NCBI RefSeq assembly: GCF_038593265.1
Contig: NZ_CP151979.1
Location: forward strand, 558,001-622,000
Source of the DNA: Ureibacillus sp. FSL W7-1570
Lineage (GTDB): Bacteria > Bacillota > Bacilli > Bacillales_A > Planococcaceae
Length of the DNA: 64,000 nt
Direction: 5' to 3'
The position numbers were made by a program, and so were the translations under genes. Below, piece by piece: positions 45,714 to 54,094 of this stretch. Within the stretch, counting starts at the first letter, position 1. Each line of letters opens with the position of its first letter. Below the pieces are notes generated by a model. The model was not told where the DNA came from. It made no database searches and was given only the letters and a program-made list of their open reading frames with translations.

Positions 45714-45851
45714 TTAAGCAACCAAAGTCAAGTTTGTGTAAGAAAGGATGGCTGGCAGTTGGATTTCTTCCATTACTTTCATTGCTTCTTCTTTCGTTTC
45801 GAACTCATAAATCCGGAATGTTTCGCCATCAAAAACTGTTAGCACCCACAT
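45714..45851 (-). CDS. Microprotein of the MWV-T-VFE family, copy 3
   Basis: 45 residues starting MWVLTVFDGETFRIYEFET, helix KEEAMKVMEEI, then PAILSYTN and a five-residue extension absent in the other copies. TAGGAGGCG ribosome site at good distance. It is a single-gene transcription unit with its own terminator and the same promoter cassette as copy 2. Conservation of regulation as well as protein argues that it is functional. Confidence 0.82.
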   Translation of the reverse strand: MWVLTVFDGETFRIYEFETKEEAMKVMEEIQLPAILSYTNLTLVA

Positions 45852-45877
45852 GGTTTACGCCTCCTAATTCCATAAAT

Positions 45878-45986
45878 TTGTTATATAACACCGCAATCGG
45901 TCATTTCTATTGTTATATATCAATCTTTTCAATTACATTGTACGCTTAATGTTGAAAAAAAGAAAGAGTTAGTGAATTTTTTCACA
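45878..45986 (-). promoter_or_regulatory. Duplicated regulatory cassette, copy at microprotein 3
   Basis: Minus-strand order: TGTGAAAAAATTCACT (45971-45986), 28 bases, TACAAT -10 (45937-45942), TTGATATATAACAA (45910-45923), GTGTTATATAACAA (45878-45891). The box-to--10 distance is identical to copy 2, while the palindromes are 32 bases apart, about three helical turns. Weak -35 sequence suggests activator dependence. Confidence 0.7.
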
Positions 45987-46036
45987 TTTTATTCAAAAAC
46001 TTTTTTGCAAAAAGTTTATAGAAATGTCACGGAAAG

Positions 46037-46189
46037 TTATTTTTTAAAACGATCAATGGGTATGACCTTATCCGAAACAGGTTGCGCTGTTTCAAGTTCT
46101 TTAAAAAAATCTTGATCTCCTTTGTTGCCGATGTACATATTAAAATTTTTGTGGGTGCGGTTCAGAAAAATGACTTGTTTTTTATTCAT
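46037..46189 (-). CDS. Small hypothetical protein (50 residues)
   Basis: Starts MNKKQVIFLNRTHKNFNMYI with GGAGGTAA upstream, ends PIDRFKK. Basic N-terminal half, no membrane segment or Cys. An upstream in-frame ATG lacks a ribosome site. Family not recognised. It follows the 68-residue gene on the same strand by about 40 bases, so the two may be co-transcribed. Confidence 0.55.
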   Translation of the reverse strand: MNKKQVIFLNRTHKNFNMYIGNKGDQDFFKELETAQPVSDKVIPIDRFKK

Positions 46190-46227
46190 TGGATTACCTC
46201 CAAAAAAACGGGGATTCAATGAAAAGG

Positions 46228-46434
46228 TTAAGCATCCTTGTTGGATTTTTGGTTTTTATCATGATTCGTTTTATTGTTCTTGTTTTTTACTTTTGAATCA
46301 AACTCCTCCGAAATTTCCGCGGTATTGTCTTCCGGATTATTCTTGTTGCTTGTCGTATTTTGGTGCAAATGTTTATATGTTTCAAATGGGTTGTGGGTAC
46401 GTTCATTCAAAGTTTTCTTATTATTTTTGCTCAT
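46228..46434 (-). CDS. Asn/Lys-rich hydrophilic small protein
   Basis: 68 residues starting MSKNNKKTLNERTHNPFETY, ATG 46434 after GGAGGTGAGAATT. Composition is dominated by Asn, Lys, Glu and Thr with no hydrophobic core, so intrinsically disordered. Such proteins in sporeformers are sometimes spore-associated; nothing here proves that. Confidence 0.55.
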   Translation of the reverse strand: MSKNNKKTLNERTHNPFETYKHLHQNTTSNKNNPEDNTAEISEEFDSKVKNKNNKTNHDKNQKSNKDA

Positions 46435-46750
46435 AATTCTCACCTCCTGCCTCCATGTGCACTTATTATTCTCAAAAGCCTTCCGCAAATTACGTAAAAA
46501 AACAGCCAAATATATAAATGGACGCTCATTTCATCCACCAAAGGAAGAAATGAACTTTTATATATCCGGGCATAAAAACAGCTGAAAGGAAAATACCTAA
46601 GGTGATGAAGAATAACCATTTTTCATTTTTTCTCTTCGCTTTTCATTTTTAGTTTGCGAAAAGAAGGGTTTTTTATCCGACAGGAAACATTCGGATCTTC
46701 ATAGGATTCCGCTTTTTGGACAATCTAAAATGAAAAGGGGGGAGAGAACC
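46435..46750. other. Divergent intergenic region
   Basis: About 316 bases between the small minus-strand genes and yqhH. I see AT-rich sequence and short hydrophobic reading frames without ribosome sites. Presumably holds divergent promoters; no clear consensus pair could be assigned. Confidence 0.4.
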
Positions 46751-48361
46751 ATGATGATTGAAAAATCCTCCGGCTGGAAGGAAGAATTTGCGCGACGATT
46801 AAATGAAGGCGGTCCATGGGATGATTGGACATTATACAAAATGGCCTATGATGTCGTGAAAGACCAATTGATTACCGATTTTTCAGGATTGCAGGCGCCA
46901 AAGTTTTTGACTAATATTCAATTTCTTGACCATCAAATTGACGCTGCCCGGACGGTCATTGAAAAAATGAACGGAAAGGCGATTTTGGCGGATGAAGTGG
47001 GTCTCGGTAAAACCATTGAAGCCGGTTTGATTTTGAAGGAATACATTTTAAGGGGGCTTGTAAAAAAGGCATTAATATTGGTGCCGGCATCTTTGCTTAC
47101 CCAGTGGGTCGATGAATTGAACGGGAAATTTTCCATTCCTGCCATTGGATGCCGGAAAAAGAACGTGCCTTTTGAACAATATGATTTTGTCGTGATGAGC
47201 ATGGATATGGCAAAACGCAGTCCATATCGGGAAAAAATTTATGAACAGGATTATGATATGATTATTATTGATGAGGCCCATAAATTAAAAAACAACAAAA
47301 CCCAAACGTACCAATTTGTACAGGGATTAAAAAAGAAGTTTTGCCTGCTGTTGACGGCAACCCCAATTCAAAATAATATTTTCGAGATTTTCTATCTTGT
47401 ATCCTTGTTAAAACCTGGGCATTTAGGAAACATCGAAAGTTTCCAGGCCTATTTTAGAAAAGGGAAAAACGGTTTACAGGAAGACGAATATTTAAAAGAA
47501 CTGGTGAATCAGGTGATGATCCGGAACCGCAGACAAGATACGGGCATTGAATGGGTGGGCAGACATGTCGAAACGATTCCGATTCAATTGACGGAAGAGG
47601 AACAAGAGGTCTACGGAATGATCGAGCATCTAAAAGAACGGATAAATCTATACAGCAATTCCTTTGTCATGACCACCTTATTAAAAGAAATGTGTTCCAG
47701 CAAAGAAGCGGCTTATTTAACATTGATCAAACTGAAAGAAAAAGTGCAGTCGCGGGAAGAAAGGGAATATATTGATGAAATCATAGAGAAAATGTCCCAA
47801 TTGGATGTCAATTCAAAGGCGGAAAAAACTTACGAAATCATTCAAAAAGCAAAAGAGAAGGTCATTATCTTCACCGAATATCGTGCCACCCAACTTTATT
47901 TGCAATGGTATTTATATCAAAAAGGGATCAAAAGTGTCCTGTTTAATGGAAAATTCAGCAAAAATAAGCGGGATTGGATGAGAAAATTGTTCCAGGATTA
48001 TGCGGATGTGCTCATCGCAACGGAATCAGGCGGGGAAGGGATCAACCTGCAATTTTGCCATCATGTCATCAATTTTGATTTGCCATGGAATCCGATGAAA
48101 ATTGAGCAGCGAATCGGCCGTGTGCACCGATTTGGCCAACAATCGGATGTATATATTTATAATCTTGCCATTCAAAACACGATAGAAGACCGGATCATCG
48201 ATTTATTGACGAACAAAATCGATGTATTTGAAAAAATTGTAGGGGACTTGGACGATATTTTAACGAACAAAGTGGAAGAACGAATATACAATTCTCCTAA
48301 CTTTGTATCAAATTTCCATTTCGAGGATTATGGCTTGGAAGACCAGCTCGGATTCACCTGA
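46751..48361 (+). CDS. yqhH: SNF2/RapA-like helicase, YqhH-like
   Basis: About 536 residues. Walker A ILADEVGLGKTIEAGL, Walker B IIIDEAHKLKN, motif III LLTATPIQNN, C-terminal VLIATESGGEGINLQ and IEQRIGRVHRFGQ. It lacks the long N-terminal domains of RapA, matching the short YqhH type in Bacillus. Probably an ATP-driven translocase acting on DNA or RNA polymerase. ATG 46751 follows GGGGGGAGAG. Upstream of yqhG by 26 bases. Confidence 0.88.
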   Translation: MMIEKSSGWKEEFARRLNEGGPWDDWTLYKMAYDVVKDQLITDFSGLQAPKFLTNIQFLDHQIDAARTVIEKMNGKAILADEVGLGKTIEAGLILKEYILRGLVKKALILVPASLLTQWVDELNGKFSIPAIGCRKKNVPFEQYDFVVMSMDMAKRSPYREKIYEQDYDMIIIDEAHKLKNNKTQTYQFVQGLKKKFCLLLTATPIQNNIFEIFYLVSLLKPGHLGNIESFQAYFRKGKNGLQEDEYLKELVNQVMIRNRRQDTGIEWVGRHVETIPIQLTEEEQEVYGMIEHLKERINLYSNSFVMTTLLKEMCSSKEAAYLTLIKLKEKVQSREEREYIDEIIEKMSQLDVNSKAEKTYEIIQKAKEKVIIFTEYRATQLYLQWYLYQKGIKSVLFNGKFSKNKRDWMRKLFQDYADVLIATESGGEGINLQFCHHVINFDLPWNPMKIEQRIGRVHRFGQQSDVYIYNLAIQNTIEDRIIDLLTNKIDVFEKIVGDLDDILTNKVEERIYNSPNFVSNFHFEDYGLEDQLGFT

Positions 48362-48387
48362 ACCATCATCTTGAAAGGGGCTGAAAG

Positions 48388-49152
48388 ATGTTAGCAGAGC
48401 AAATCCATGACTATTTGCGGACTTTTTTTAGTGTAACAGATTGCGAAATTTTGGAGGATACACCCAATCATCTGACGGTACAGTTAACCTCCGACATCGA
48501 TAAGCGAATCATGAATCGCCCTTTTTATTGGCAATTTGTTGAAAGCACAAAGGCACAACCCAACCCTTTAAAGGTGACCTTCATAACGAAAAGGCCGGAA
48601 AATCAAGAGATCCGTGGCGAATATATTCATTATGGTTCGACGAGGATGTATCAAATATTTCAGGCGACAAAAGATTTGGGTTCCTTTGTCCAACTGTATG
48701 AAAATGAAGAAGGGGCCAGCTTGTTTCCATGGATTGGCGCGAATTTTAAAGTTTCTTATCATACGGATCAGACAAAGGAAATGCTATTTTCTTTGGGGAT
48801 CAATTTGATTCATGGAAGCGTCAAAAGCAATTTTCAAGACTTATTGATTGGACTGAAGTTGACGAATGAACTCCCGAGAAACGCCTATTGCCTTCCTTAT
48901 ATCGTTTCGCCGATGAGAGCGATTGAAAGATTGGAGACAGCCATTGAAAACTATATTGCCAATGATGATATGACGTGGGCGGATGAGGCGAAAAAACGAT
49001 GGGAAAGGGAACAAGAAATTTTGGATCACTTTTATGTCGGTGTTGAAGAAAAACCTGAAATTTATGAGATTGAGAAAAAAGCGTTGGAAGAACGGTTTCA
49101 GCCGAGAATCAAAATTGAAATCGTCAGCGGGGGGCTGTTTTATCTGAAATAG
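48388..49152 (+). CDS. yqhG: YqhG family protein
   Basis: 254 residues. IHDYLRTFFSVTDCEI, LTVQLTSDIDKRIMNRPFYWQ, GEYIHYGSTRMYQIF and WADEAKKRWEREQEIL resemble YqhG, conserved next to yqhH in Bacillales and without known function. No membrane segments. C-terminal part is charged and helical. Co-transcribed with yqhH and closed by a terminator. Confidence 0.82.
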   Translation: MLAEQIHDYLRTFFSVTDCEILEDTPNHLTVQLTSDIDKRIMNRPFYWQFVESTKAQPNPLKVTFITKRPENQEIRGEYIHYGSTRMYQIFQATKDLGSFVQLYENEEGASLFPWIGANFKVSYHTDQTKEMLFSLGINLIHGSVKSNFQDLLIGLKLTNELPRNAYCLPYIVSPMRAIERLETAIENYIANDDMTWADEAKKRWEREQEILDHFYVGVEEKPEIYEIEKKALEERFQPRIKIEIVSGGLFYLK

Positions 49153-49179
49153 TCGTATCAATATAGATACGGCTTTTTT
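49152..49179 (+). terminator. Intrinsic terminator of yqhHG
   Basis: GTCGTATC / GATACGGC hairpin with six T directly after the yqhG stop. Confidence 0.85.
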
Positions 49180-49296
49180 ATTGATAAATTTTTTCAATAC
49201 TTGATAAAATATATAGATTGTTGTACGGTAAAATATAGTGCAATACAATAAATGTTACCTATTGGTCAGTGGTTGGGAAAGAGGAGATGCACAAGG

Positions 49297-50619
49297 GTGA
49301 AGGATAGAACATTAGGGAAATTGGGAACGCGTTTGTTGCATTCCATCATTGTAACAGCAAGCATTATTTTTATTATTATATTACTGGCGATTATCTCGAT
49401 TCGCCTGTTTTTAAATGAAAATATTAAAGGGCAACGTTCATTGGATGCGATCGATGAAACCGCCACTCAAATTTATCAGGCAGTCAATGATCAAATCATC
49501 GGGCAAAGGGGATATTGTATAACGGGCGACACATATTATTTGGATACATATGATCTTGGAGTGGAAAAATATAAAAAGAATGCGGAAGACATTCGGATGC
49601 AAACGAAGATTTTTCCTCTATTGGTACATAAAACGGATGAATTCGTGGAAAAGGGACAATACATACAAGATGAGCTGATCGCCCCGCTCATTTTTTTGAC
49701 TGATAAAGATCAAGGGGTCAACACGGCATTGCTGCAACAAAGCGAAAAAGCATTGGAAGAATTTCGGCAAATGTACAGCGAGTATTATTGGTTGGTGGAA
49801 GAACAAAGAACCATTGTAAGAAACACAATGAGAAGAAAGATCAATACAATCCTGATTTCCGTCGTCATTGCCGTTTTCTTCACCATTGTTGTTGCTGTCA
49901 TCATCGAAATTATAATATTAAAAAAGGTCATCCAACCGATCATTCAATTAAGCAACAGTGTGAAAGCTTATACGGAGCATGATTTTACAAAAAATGTCCC
50001 CGCATATAAAAAACGGGATGAATTATCCGAATTAATTGGAAACATTGATATTATGCGCAGCCAACTGGCCAATAACATACAATCTTTGGAATATATAGCC
50101 AATATGGATGCATTAACGGGACTATATAACAGGAGATACTTCAATCAACATATAGAGGAGCAATGGAAAAGGGCGATAGCGCGTTCAGAGCCGATTTCCC
50201 TTATTCTCTTGGATATTGACCATTACAAAAAGTTTAATGATACATATGGTCATGTCAAGGGGGATGAATGCTTGCAAAAAATAGCCGACTGTTTGAAACA
50301 GCATAATCAGTTTCCGGATAAAATTGTATGCAGATATGGAGGAGAGGAATTTTGTCTGCTCTTGAATTCCTCCAATGAACATGAAGCGGAAAAACTTTCG
50401 GAGGAAATTCGGAAGGATGTTCTCGGATTAAAGCTGCCCCATGAATCATCTCCTACCCATGAATTTGTTACGGTGAGTGTCGGTGTAGCCACTGTCGTAC
50501 CGAAGAAAGGATCCAATCCAAACGATCTCATTTTAATGGCGGATGAAGCATTGTATCATTCAAAAAATAATGGACGAAATCAAGTCACTTTATATAAAAA
50601 CGAAGGTGTTGGTGAGTAA
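49297..50619 (+). CDS. Membrane diguanylate cyclase (CHASE3-HAMP-GGDEF)
   Basis: About 440 residues. Membrane segment near 15-37, extracytoplasmic helical CHASE3-like domain containing QIIGQRGYCITGD, second membrane segment near 183-205, HAMP-like linker, and GGDEF domain from about 270 (NMDALTGLYNRRYFNQHIEE) with signature RYGGEEF and ILLDIDHYKKFNDTYGH. The active site looks intact, so c-di-GMP synthesis is expected. No RxxD inhibitory site is seen before GGEEF. GTG 49297 with GAGGAG ten bases upstream is my start choice. Confidence 0.88.
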   Translation: MKDRTLGKLGTRLLHSIIVTASIIFIIILLAIISIRLFLNENIKGQRSLDAIDETATQIYQAVNDQIIGQRGYCITGDTYYLDTYDLGVEKYKKNAEDIRMQTKIFPLLVHKTDEFVEKGQYIQDELIAPLIFLTDKDQGVNTALLQQSEKALEEFRQMYSEYYWLVEEQRTIVRNTMRRKINTILISVVIAVFFTIVVAVIIEIIILKKVIQPIIQLSNSVKAYTEHDFTKNVPAYKKRDELSELIGNIDIMRSQLANNIQSLEYIANMDALTGLYNRRYFNQHIEEQWKRAIARSEPISLILLDIDHYKKFNDTYGHVKGDECLQKIADCLKQHNQFPDKIVCRYGGEEFCLLLNSSNEHEAEKLSEEIRKDVLGLKLPHESSPTHEFVTVSVGVATVVPKKGSNPNDLILMADEALYHSKNNGRNQVTLYKNEGVGE

Positions 50620-50634
50620 ACCAGCACTTTTTTA
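50606..50634 (+). terminator. Intrinsic terminator overlapping the GGDEF gene end
   Basis: GTGTTGGT / ACCAGCAC with six T; the 5' arm lies in the last codons of the gene. Confidence 0.85.
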
Positions 50635-50713
50635 TTGAAAAGTAAAAGGTTGGAAGTATAAAAAAGGAAAGATTCTGGTTAAGTTAAATAACAAAAAATG
50701 AAAGGAAATCCCG

Positions 50714-51505
50714 ATGAAAATCAGACATTTAATCCTCCTTTTGACGTTCTTTTCATTTTTAAGCGCAACGGCGTATTTTTCTCATCAAATGACGTCGCCA
50801 AAACAACTGACTGGAAACCATGAAGAAACAATCACCAAAAAGGAAGTATCCTATTTCGAAGATGAAACGGTATACGCTGAGGAAAAAGCCTGTGAAAAGG
50901 GGACGATGCAATCGCCAATCCAAATTGAATCGGCTGATGTCGTCCGCAAACAAGCTCCAAGCATCCGATTTTCTTATGGCGAGGAACAGCTGGGGCTGGT
51001 AAAACAAAAGCATACGTTGGAAGCTGTTTCAAAATCCAATTTGAATTTTATTACGATCGACAACGAGCAATACAAATTCGAATCATTCCATTTCCACCAG
51101 CCAAGCGAGCATCAGATAGAAGGTCAAAGCCATGACATGGAATTGCATCTAGTCCATAAAAATGAAAAAGGGGAACTGGCAGTCGTAGCGGTTTTTATTC
51201 AATCGGGCAAAGAAAACGATATGATAAAAGAAGTATGGAAATTTTTAAAGGATGAAACATTGAAAGAAAAAGAATATGAAGCCTTCAATCTTTTGCAATT
51301 CATCCCCGAAGAAAAAACAGCTTATTATTATGAGGGGTCATTGACGACTCCGCCATGTACAGAGGGGGTCCGGTGGATTATATTTGAAAATCCTATTGAA
51401 TTTTCCAAGGATCAGATCGCCTTATTCAGCAAATTTTATGGCAATAATAACCGCCCGCTACAACCGGCAAATGGCAGGGAGATTATCAAGATTTCTGTAA
51501 AGTGA
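50714..51505 (+). CDS. Secreted alpha-type carbonic anhydrase
   Basis: 263 residues with a signal peptide (about 1-23). QSPIQIES, zinc ligands in FHFHQPSEH and MELHLVH, and YYYEGSLTTPPCTEGVRWIIF with PLQPANGR are alpha-CA signatures. The usual N-terminal strand with GP-W motif before the Cys is missing or replaced by a charged stretch (VSYFEDETVYAEEKACEKG), though the two Cys for the disulfide are present. Converts CO2 and bicarbonate outside the membrane. Confidence 0.9.
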   Translation: MKIRHLILLLTFFSFLSATAYFSHQMTSPKQLTGNHEETITKKEVSYFEDETVYAEEKACEKGTMQSPIQIESADVVRKQAPSIRFSYGEEQLGLVKQKHTLEAVSKSNLNFITIDNEQYKFESFHFHQPSEHQIEGQSHDMELHLVHKNEKGELAVVAVFIQSGKENDMIKEVWKFLKDETLKEKEYEAFNLLQFIPEEKTAYYYEGSLTTPPCTEGVRWIIFENPIEFSKDQIALFSKFYGNNNRPLQPANGREIIKISVK

Positions 51506-51540
51506 TATATACACGAACTTCATCCGTTCAATTCCAAAAT

Positions 51541-51584
51541 GAAAAAGCTTGAGCCTGAAATGTCTCTCAGGCCCAAGCTTTTTC
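51541..51584. terminator. Bidirectional terminator
   Basis: GAAAAAGCTTGAGCCTGA / TCAGGCCCAAGCTTTTTC long hairpin with A- and T-runs, between the convergent carbonic anhydrase and NodB-like genes. Confidence 0.9.
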
Positions 51585-53099
51585 TTATTGCAAATTGACA
51601 ATTTTTAGATTTTGTTGTTTTAAATAATCGATAATGGTTGGTAACGCCTCAACGACTTGTGCCGATTCATGAAAAGTAATAATCGAAGAGGATGTCGGTT
51701 CACTTTTTATCTTTTCCACAATTTCTTCCGCTTTTTCCGATTCCCAATCCCTTGGATCAAGATTCCATAAAATGATTTGGGTTTGTTCTTTTTCCGCCGC
51801 CGCTTGGGTCGTTTCGTTGATTAAACCGTTTGGCGGTCTGAAAAATTTTACCGGCTGGCCGATGATTTCTTCTATGACTTTTTTGGATTCGCTGATTTCA
51901 TATTGTTGTTCCTCCAACGTTTGCTCATTCATGGCTGCGTGAGTCATTGAATGGCTGCCGATGGAAAACCCGTTGGTATGAACATACTCAACAATGTCCG
52001 GATGTTTTTGGACATTGTAACCAATGAAGAAAAATGTTCCGCCCACTTCTTTTTCCTTTAATACATCCACAATCGCCTGTGTATATTTAGTTGGACCGTC
52101 GTTAAACGTCAATGCAACATTACCATCCGGAATACTGAAAGTCAAAAAGTCATCAATCTGAAGTGAAGGTATGCCACCCTCTGATGGATCGGTACTTTCA
52201 TCGGCGGTACTTGAATTGTCTTCGCTAATTGTGGATGAAGAATCGGCATTTTCAACGGTTTTGGATTTTGGACTGGATAAAACGTCAAAAATAATAATAA
52301 AAACAATCAATAAGATCGCGCATATTAATGAAGCGGTCAATAGATGTTGGGGGAATCCTTTATTGGAACGGAATCGCCTTTTCAATTGCGGCAGCTTCGA
52401 AAATATGTATGTATGGGCAACAGAATCAGACTTCTGTTCTTTTGCCGGTTCATTCACCGAATCCTTTTCAGGTATGTTATCTTGAACACCGGAATCTTCA
52501 ATCTTTTCTTCCGGATCGACTGAAATTTTTTCCTCTTCTTCCGTAAGAATTTCCGATTCAACCGTTTCCTCTTTGATTTCGGTTTCATTCTGAATATCAT
52601 TTGAATCAGCGATTGCTTCGATTGTTTCCTCAACAAGGGCAGTTTCCTCAACATCGGAGGCAGTCCCGGTTGAATCATGGATATCCTCTTCGACATTTTC
52701 CAGCACATTGAGGGTTTCTTCCTTCGGCAAATTCGGGAATAAAAAATCAAAAGACAATAAACTTGTAATACTTTGGCAATTTTTTATTCTTTCCAGCTGC
52801 CGATGGAACTTGGCTGAACAGTGGAAGTTCATTTTTTGGCTCGAATCGCGGTAGGTTTTTGTCACAAAACTGGTATACCGTTGCGTTTGGGCATTGAAAG
52901 AGGTCTGCAAAGATAAACGGTAGCGCTCGGCACCACGGAATTTGCAAATCTCTTGCAAGGCATTGCCGGTTTCATGATCGATAAGCCAGTAAAGTTCCAT
53001 TTGATCTTTGAAAGAAAAGACTTTCAATTTAAGCAAGCTATATCCGTTAACTTCATGAATCGACAACAATTCGAGAATTTTAACATTATGGACAGACAT
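51585..53099 (-). CDS. Membrane-anchored NodB-like polysaccharide deacetylase with altered catalytic Asp
   Basis: 504 residues in four parts: a cytoplasmic N-terminal domain (1-115) of unknown type, a very acidic linker (about 120-230), one membrane segment (about 255-277), and an extracellular NodB domain (about 325-500). NodB motif 1 reads LTFNDGP where the family has TFDDGP, so the catalytic-base Asp is Asn. Motif 2 HSMTH, motif 3 FFRPPNG and motif 5 ITFHES are present. It may bind or act weakly on peptidoglycan or another glycan. Expressed with the coiled-coil gene upstream. Confidence 0.82.
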   Translation of the reverse strand: MSVHNVKILELLSIHEVNGYSLLKLKVFSFKDQMELYWLIDHETGNALQEICKFRGAERYRLSLQTSFNAQTQRYTSFVTKTYRDSSQKMNFHCSAKFHRQLERIKNCQSITSLLSFDFLFPNLPKEETLNVLENVEEDIHDSTGTASDVEETALVEETIEAIADSNDIQNETEIKEETVESEILTEEEEKISVDPEEKIEDSGVQDNIPEKDSVNEPAKEQKSDSVAHTYIFSKLPQLKRRFRSNKGFPQHLLTASLICAILLIVFIIIFDVLSSPKSKTVENADSSSTISEDNSSTADESTDPSEGGIPSLQIDDFLTFSIPDGNVALTFNDGPTKYTQAIVDVLKEKEVGGTFFFIGYNVQKHPDIVEYVHTNGFSIGSHSMTHAAMNEQTLEEQQYEISESKKVIEEIIGQPVKFFRPPNGLINETTQAAAEKEQTQIILWNLDPRDWESEKAEEIVEKIKSEPTSSSIITFHESAQVVEALPTIIDYLKQQNLKIVNLQ

Positions 53100-53138
53100 T
53101 CCTTACTCCTTTCTCCTGGGAAAAAGTAAATAGGGCAT

Positions 53139-53870
53139 TTAATCGTTTTGTTTTGGTGAAAAGGAGAAAGACATTCTTTCTGTAAAATCTGAGATTGTTT
53201 TCATTAGTTGCGCCTTTTCTTCAACAATTTTTTCATATTGTTCCAAATATCTTTGATTTTCAATCTCTAGTGTACGGATGCGCTCTTCCAGTTCATTAAT
53301 TTTTTGTACTTGTTGTGATTGGATTCTTGCAGATTCTTCAAAGAGTTTATTGTATTTCGCTTTTTCGGTTTCCAGCTGGTTCGTCAATTTGTCATATTCC
53401 AAATTGTGTTTCAGCTGATATTCTTTATAGTCTTCAAGCAATTGATCATAGCTCATTTGCTTATTGGTCAAGCTGATTTCCAAGTCCCGAATTTCCTTTG
53501 TTTTTTCCTGGATGATTTGATCTTTTTTCAATTGATCGCGCTTTAGGCGATTGATGATTTGGTTCGCATTTTCCAATTGTTCTACCAGCGCATTATATTT
53601 ATAGGAAAGCAATTGGCGGTCTTTAATGATATTTTCAATTGAAACAATGACATCCATTGCCACTTTGTCTTGCTGATCCCTTGAAAAAATGAAAGACTCT
53701 TCTTCAGCTTTAATCGGTTGAACCGTTTCTTGTTCTTCCACTTTTTCATTTTCTGCAGGCAAATCTTCTACAACCATTTCGGGAGATTCTTCCCGTTGTT
53801 CCATCTCACTCTGATTCGATAAAGGATTTTTAAACCATCCCAATCTCTTTTTTTCCATTTCATTAGCCAA
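53139..53870 (-). CDS. Coiled-coil cytoplasmic protein, unknown
   Basis: 243 residues with no signal or membrane segment. An acidic, disordered N-terminal part (about 20-58) precedes continuous heptad-like helices from 70 to 230, rich in Glu, Lys and Gln. TTG start with AGGAGATGAT. It is 40 bases upstream of the NodB-like membrane protein, whose cytoplasmic domain and acidic linker could be its partner; that is inference. No known family recognised. Confidence 0.7.
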   Translation of the reverse strand: MANEMEKKRLGWFKNPLSNQSEMEQREESPEMVVEDLPAENEKVEEQETVQPIKAEEESFIFSRDQQDKVAMDVIVSIENIIKDRQLLSYKYNALVEQLENANQIINRLKRDQLKKDQIIQEKTKEIRDLEISLTNKQMSYDQLLEDYKEYQLKHNLEYDKLTNQLETEKAKYNKLFEESARIQSQQVQKINELEERIRTLEIENQRYLEQYEKIVEEKAQLMKTISDFTERMSFSFSPKQND

Positions 53871-54094
53871 AATATCATCTCCTAATATCTTGTAAAAAAA
53901 AATAAACGAAATTTCCTATAAATATAGAAAAAGGGTTACAATTATATACAAATTCCTACTTTCATTTTATATCTAAGTCGAAGAATGTCAATAACTCGTT
54001 GGTGAACATATGAAGGCGGGGAAAGGATATTTCGTATCTTTGTCGTCCAATTGAAAATACTATTGTAGAAAATAGGGAAAAGGGAGGGGTCTTT

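Noticed and set aside
46122-46585. Overlapping plus-strand frames of about 100 codons
   Set aside because: Antisense to two small genes with good ribosome sites; Phe/Leu/Cys-rich shadows.
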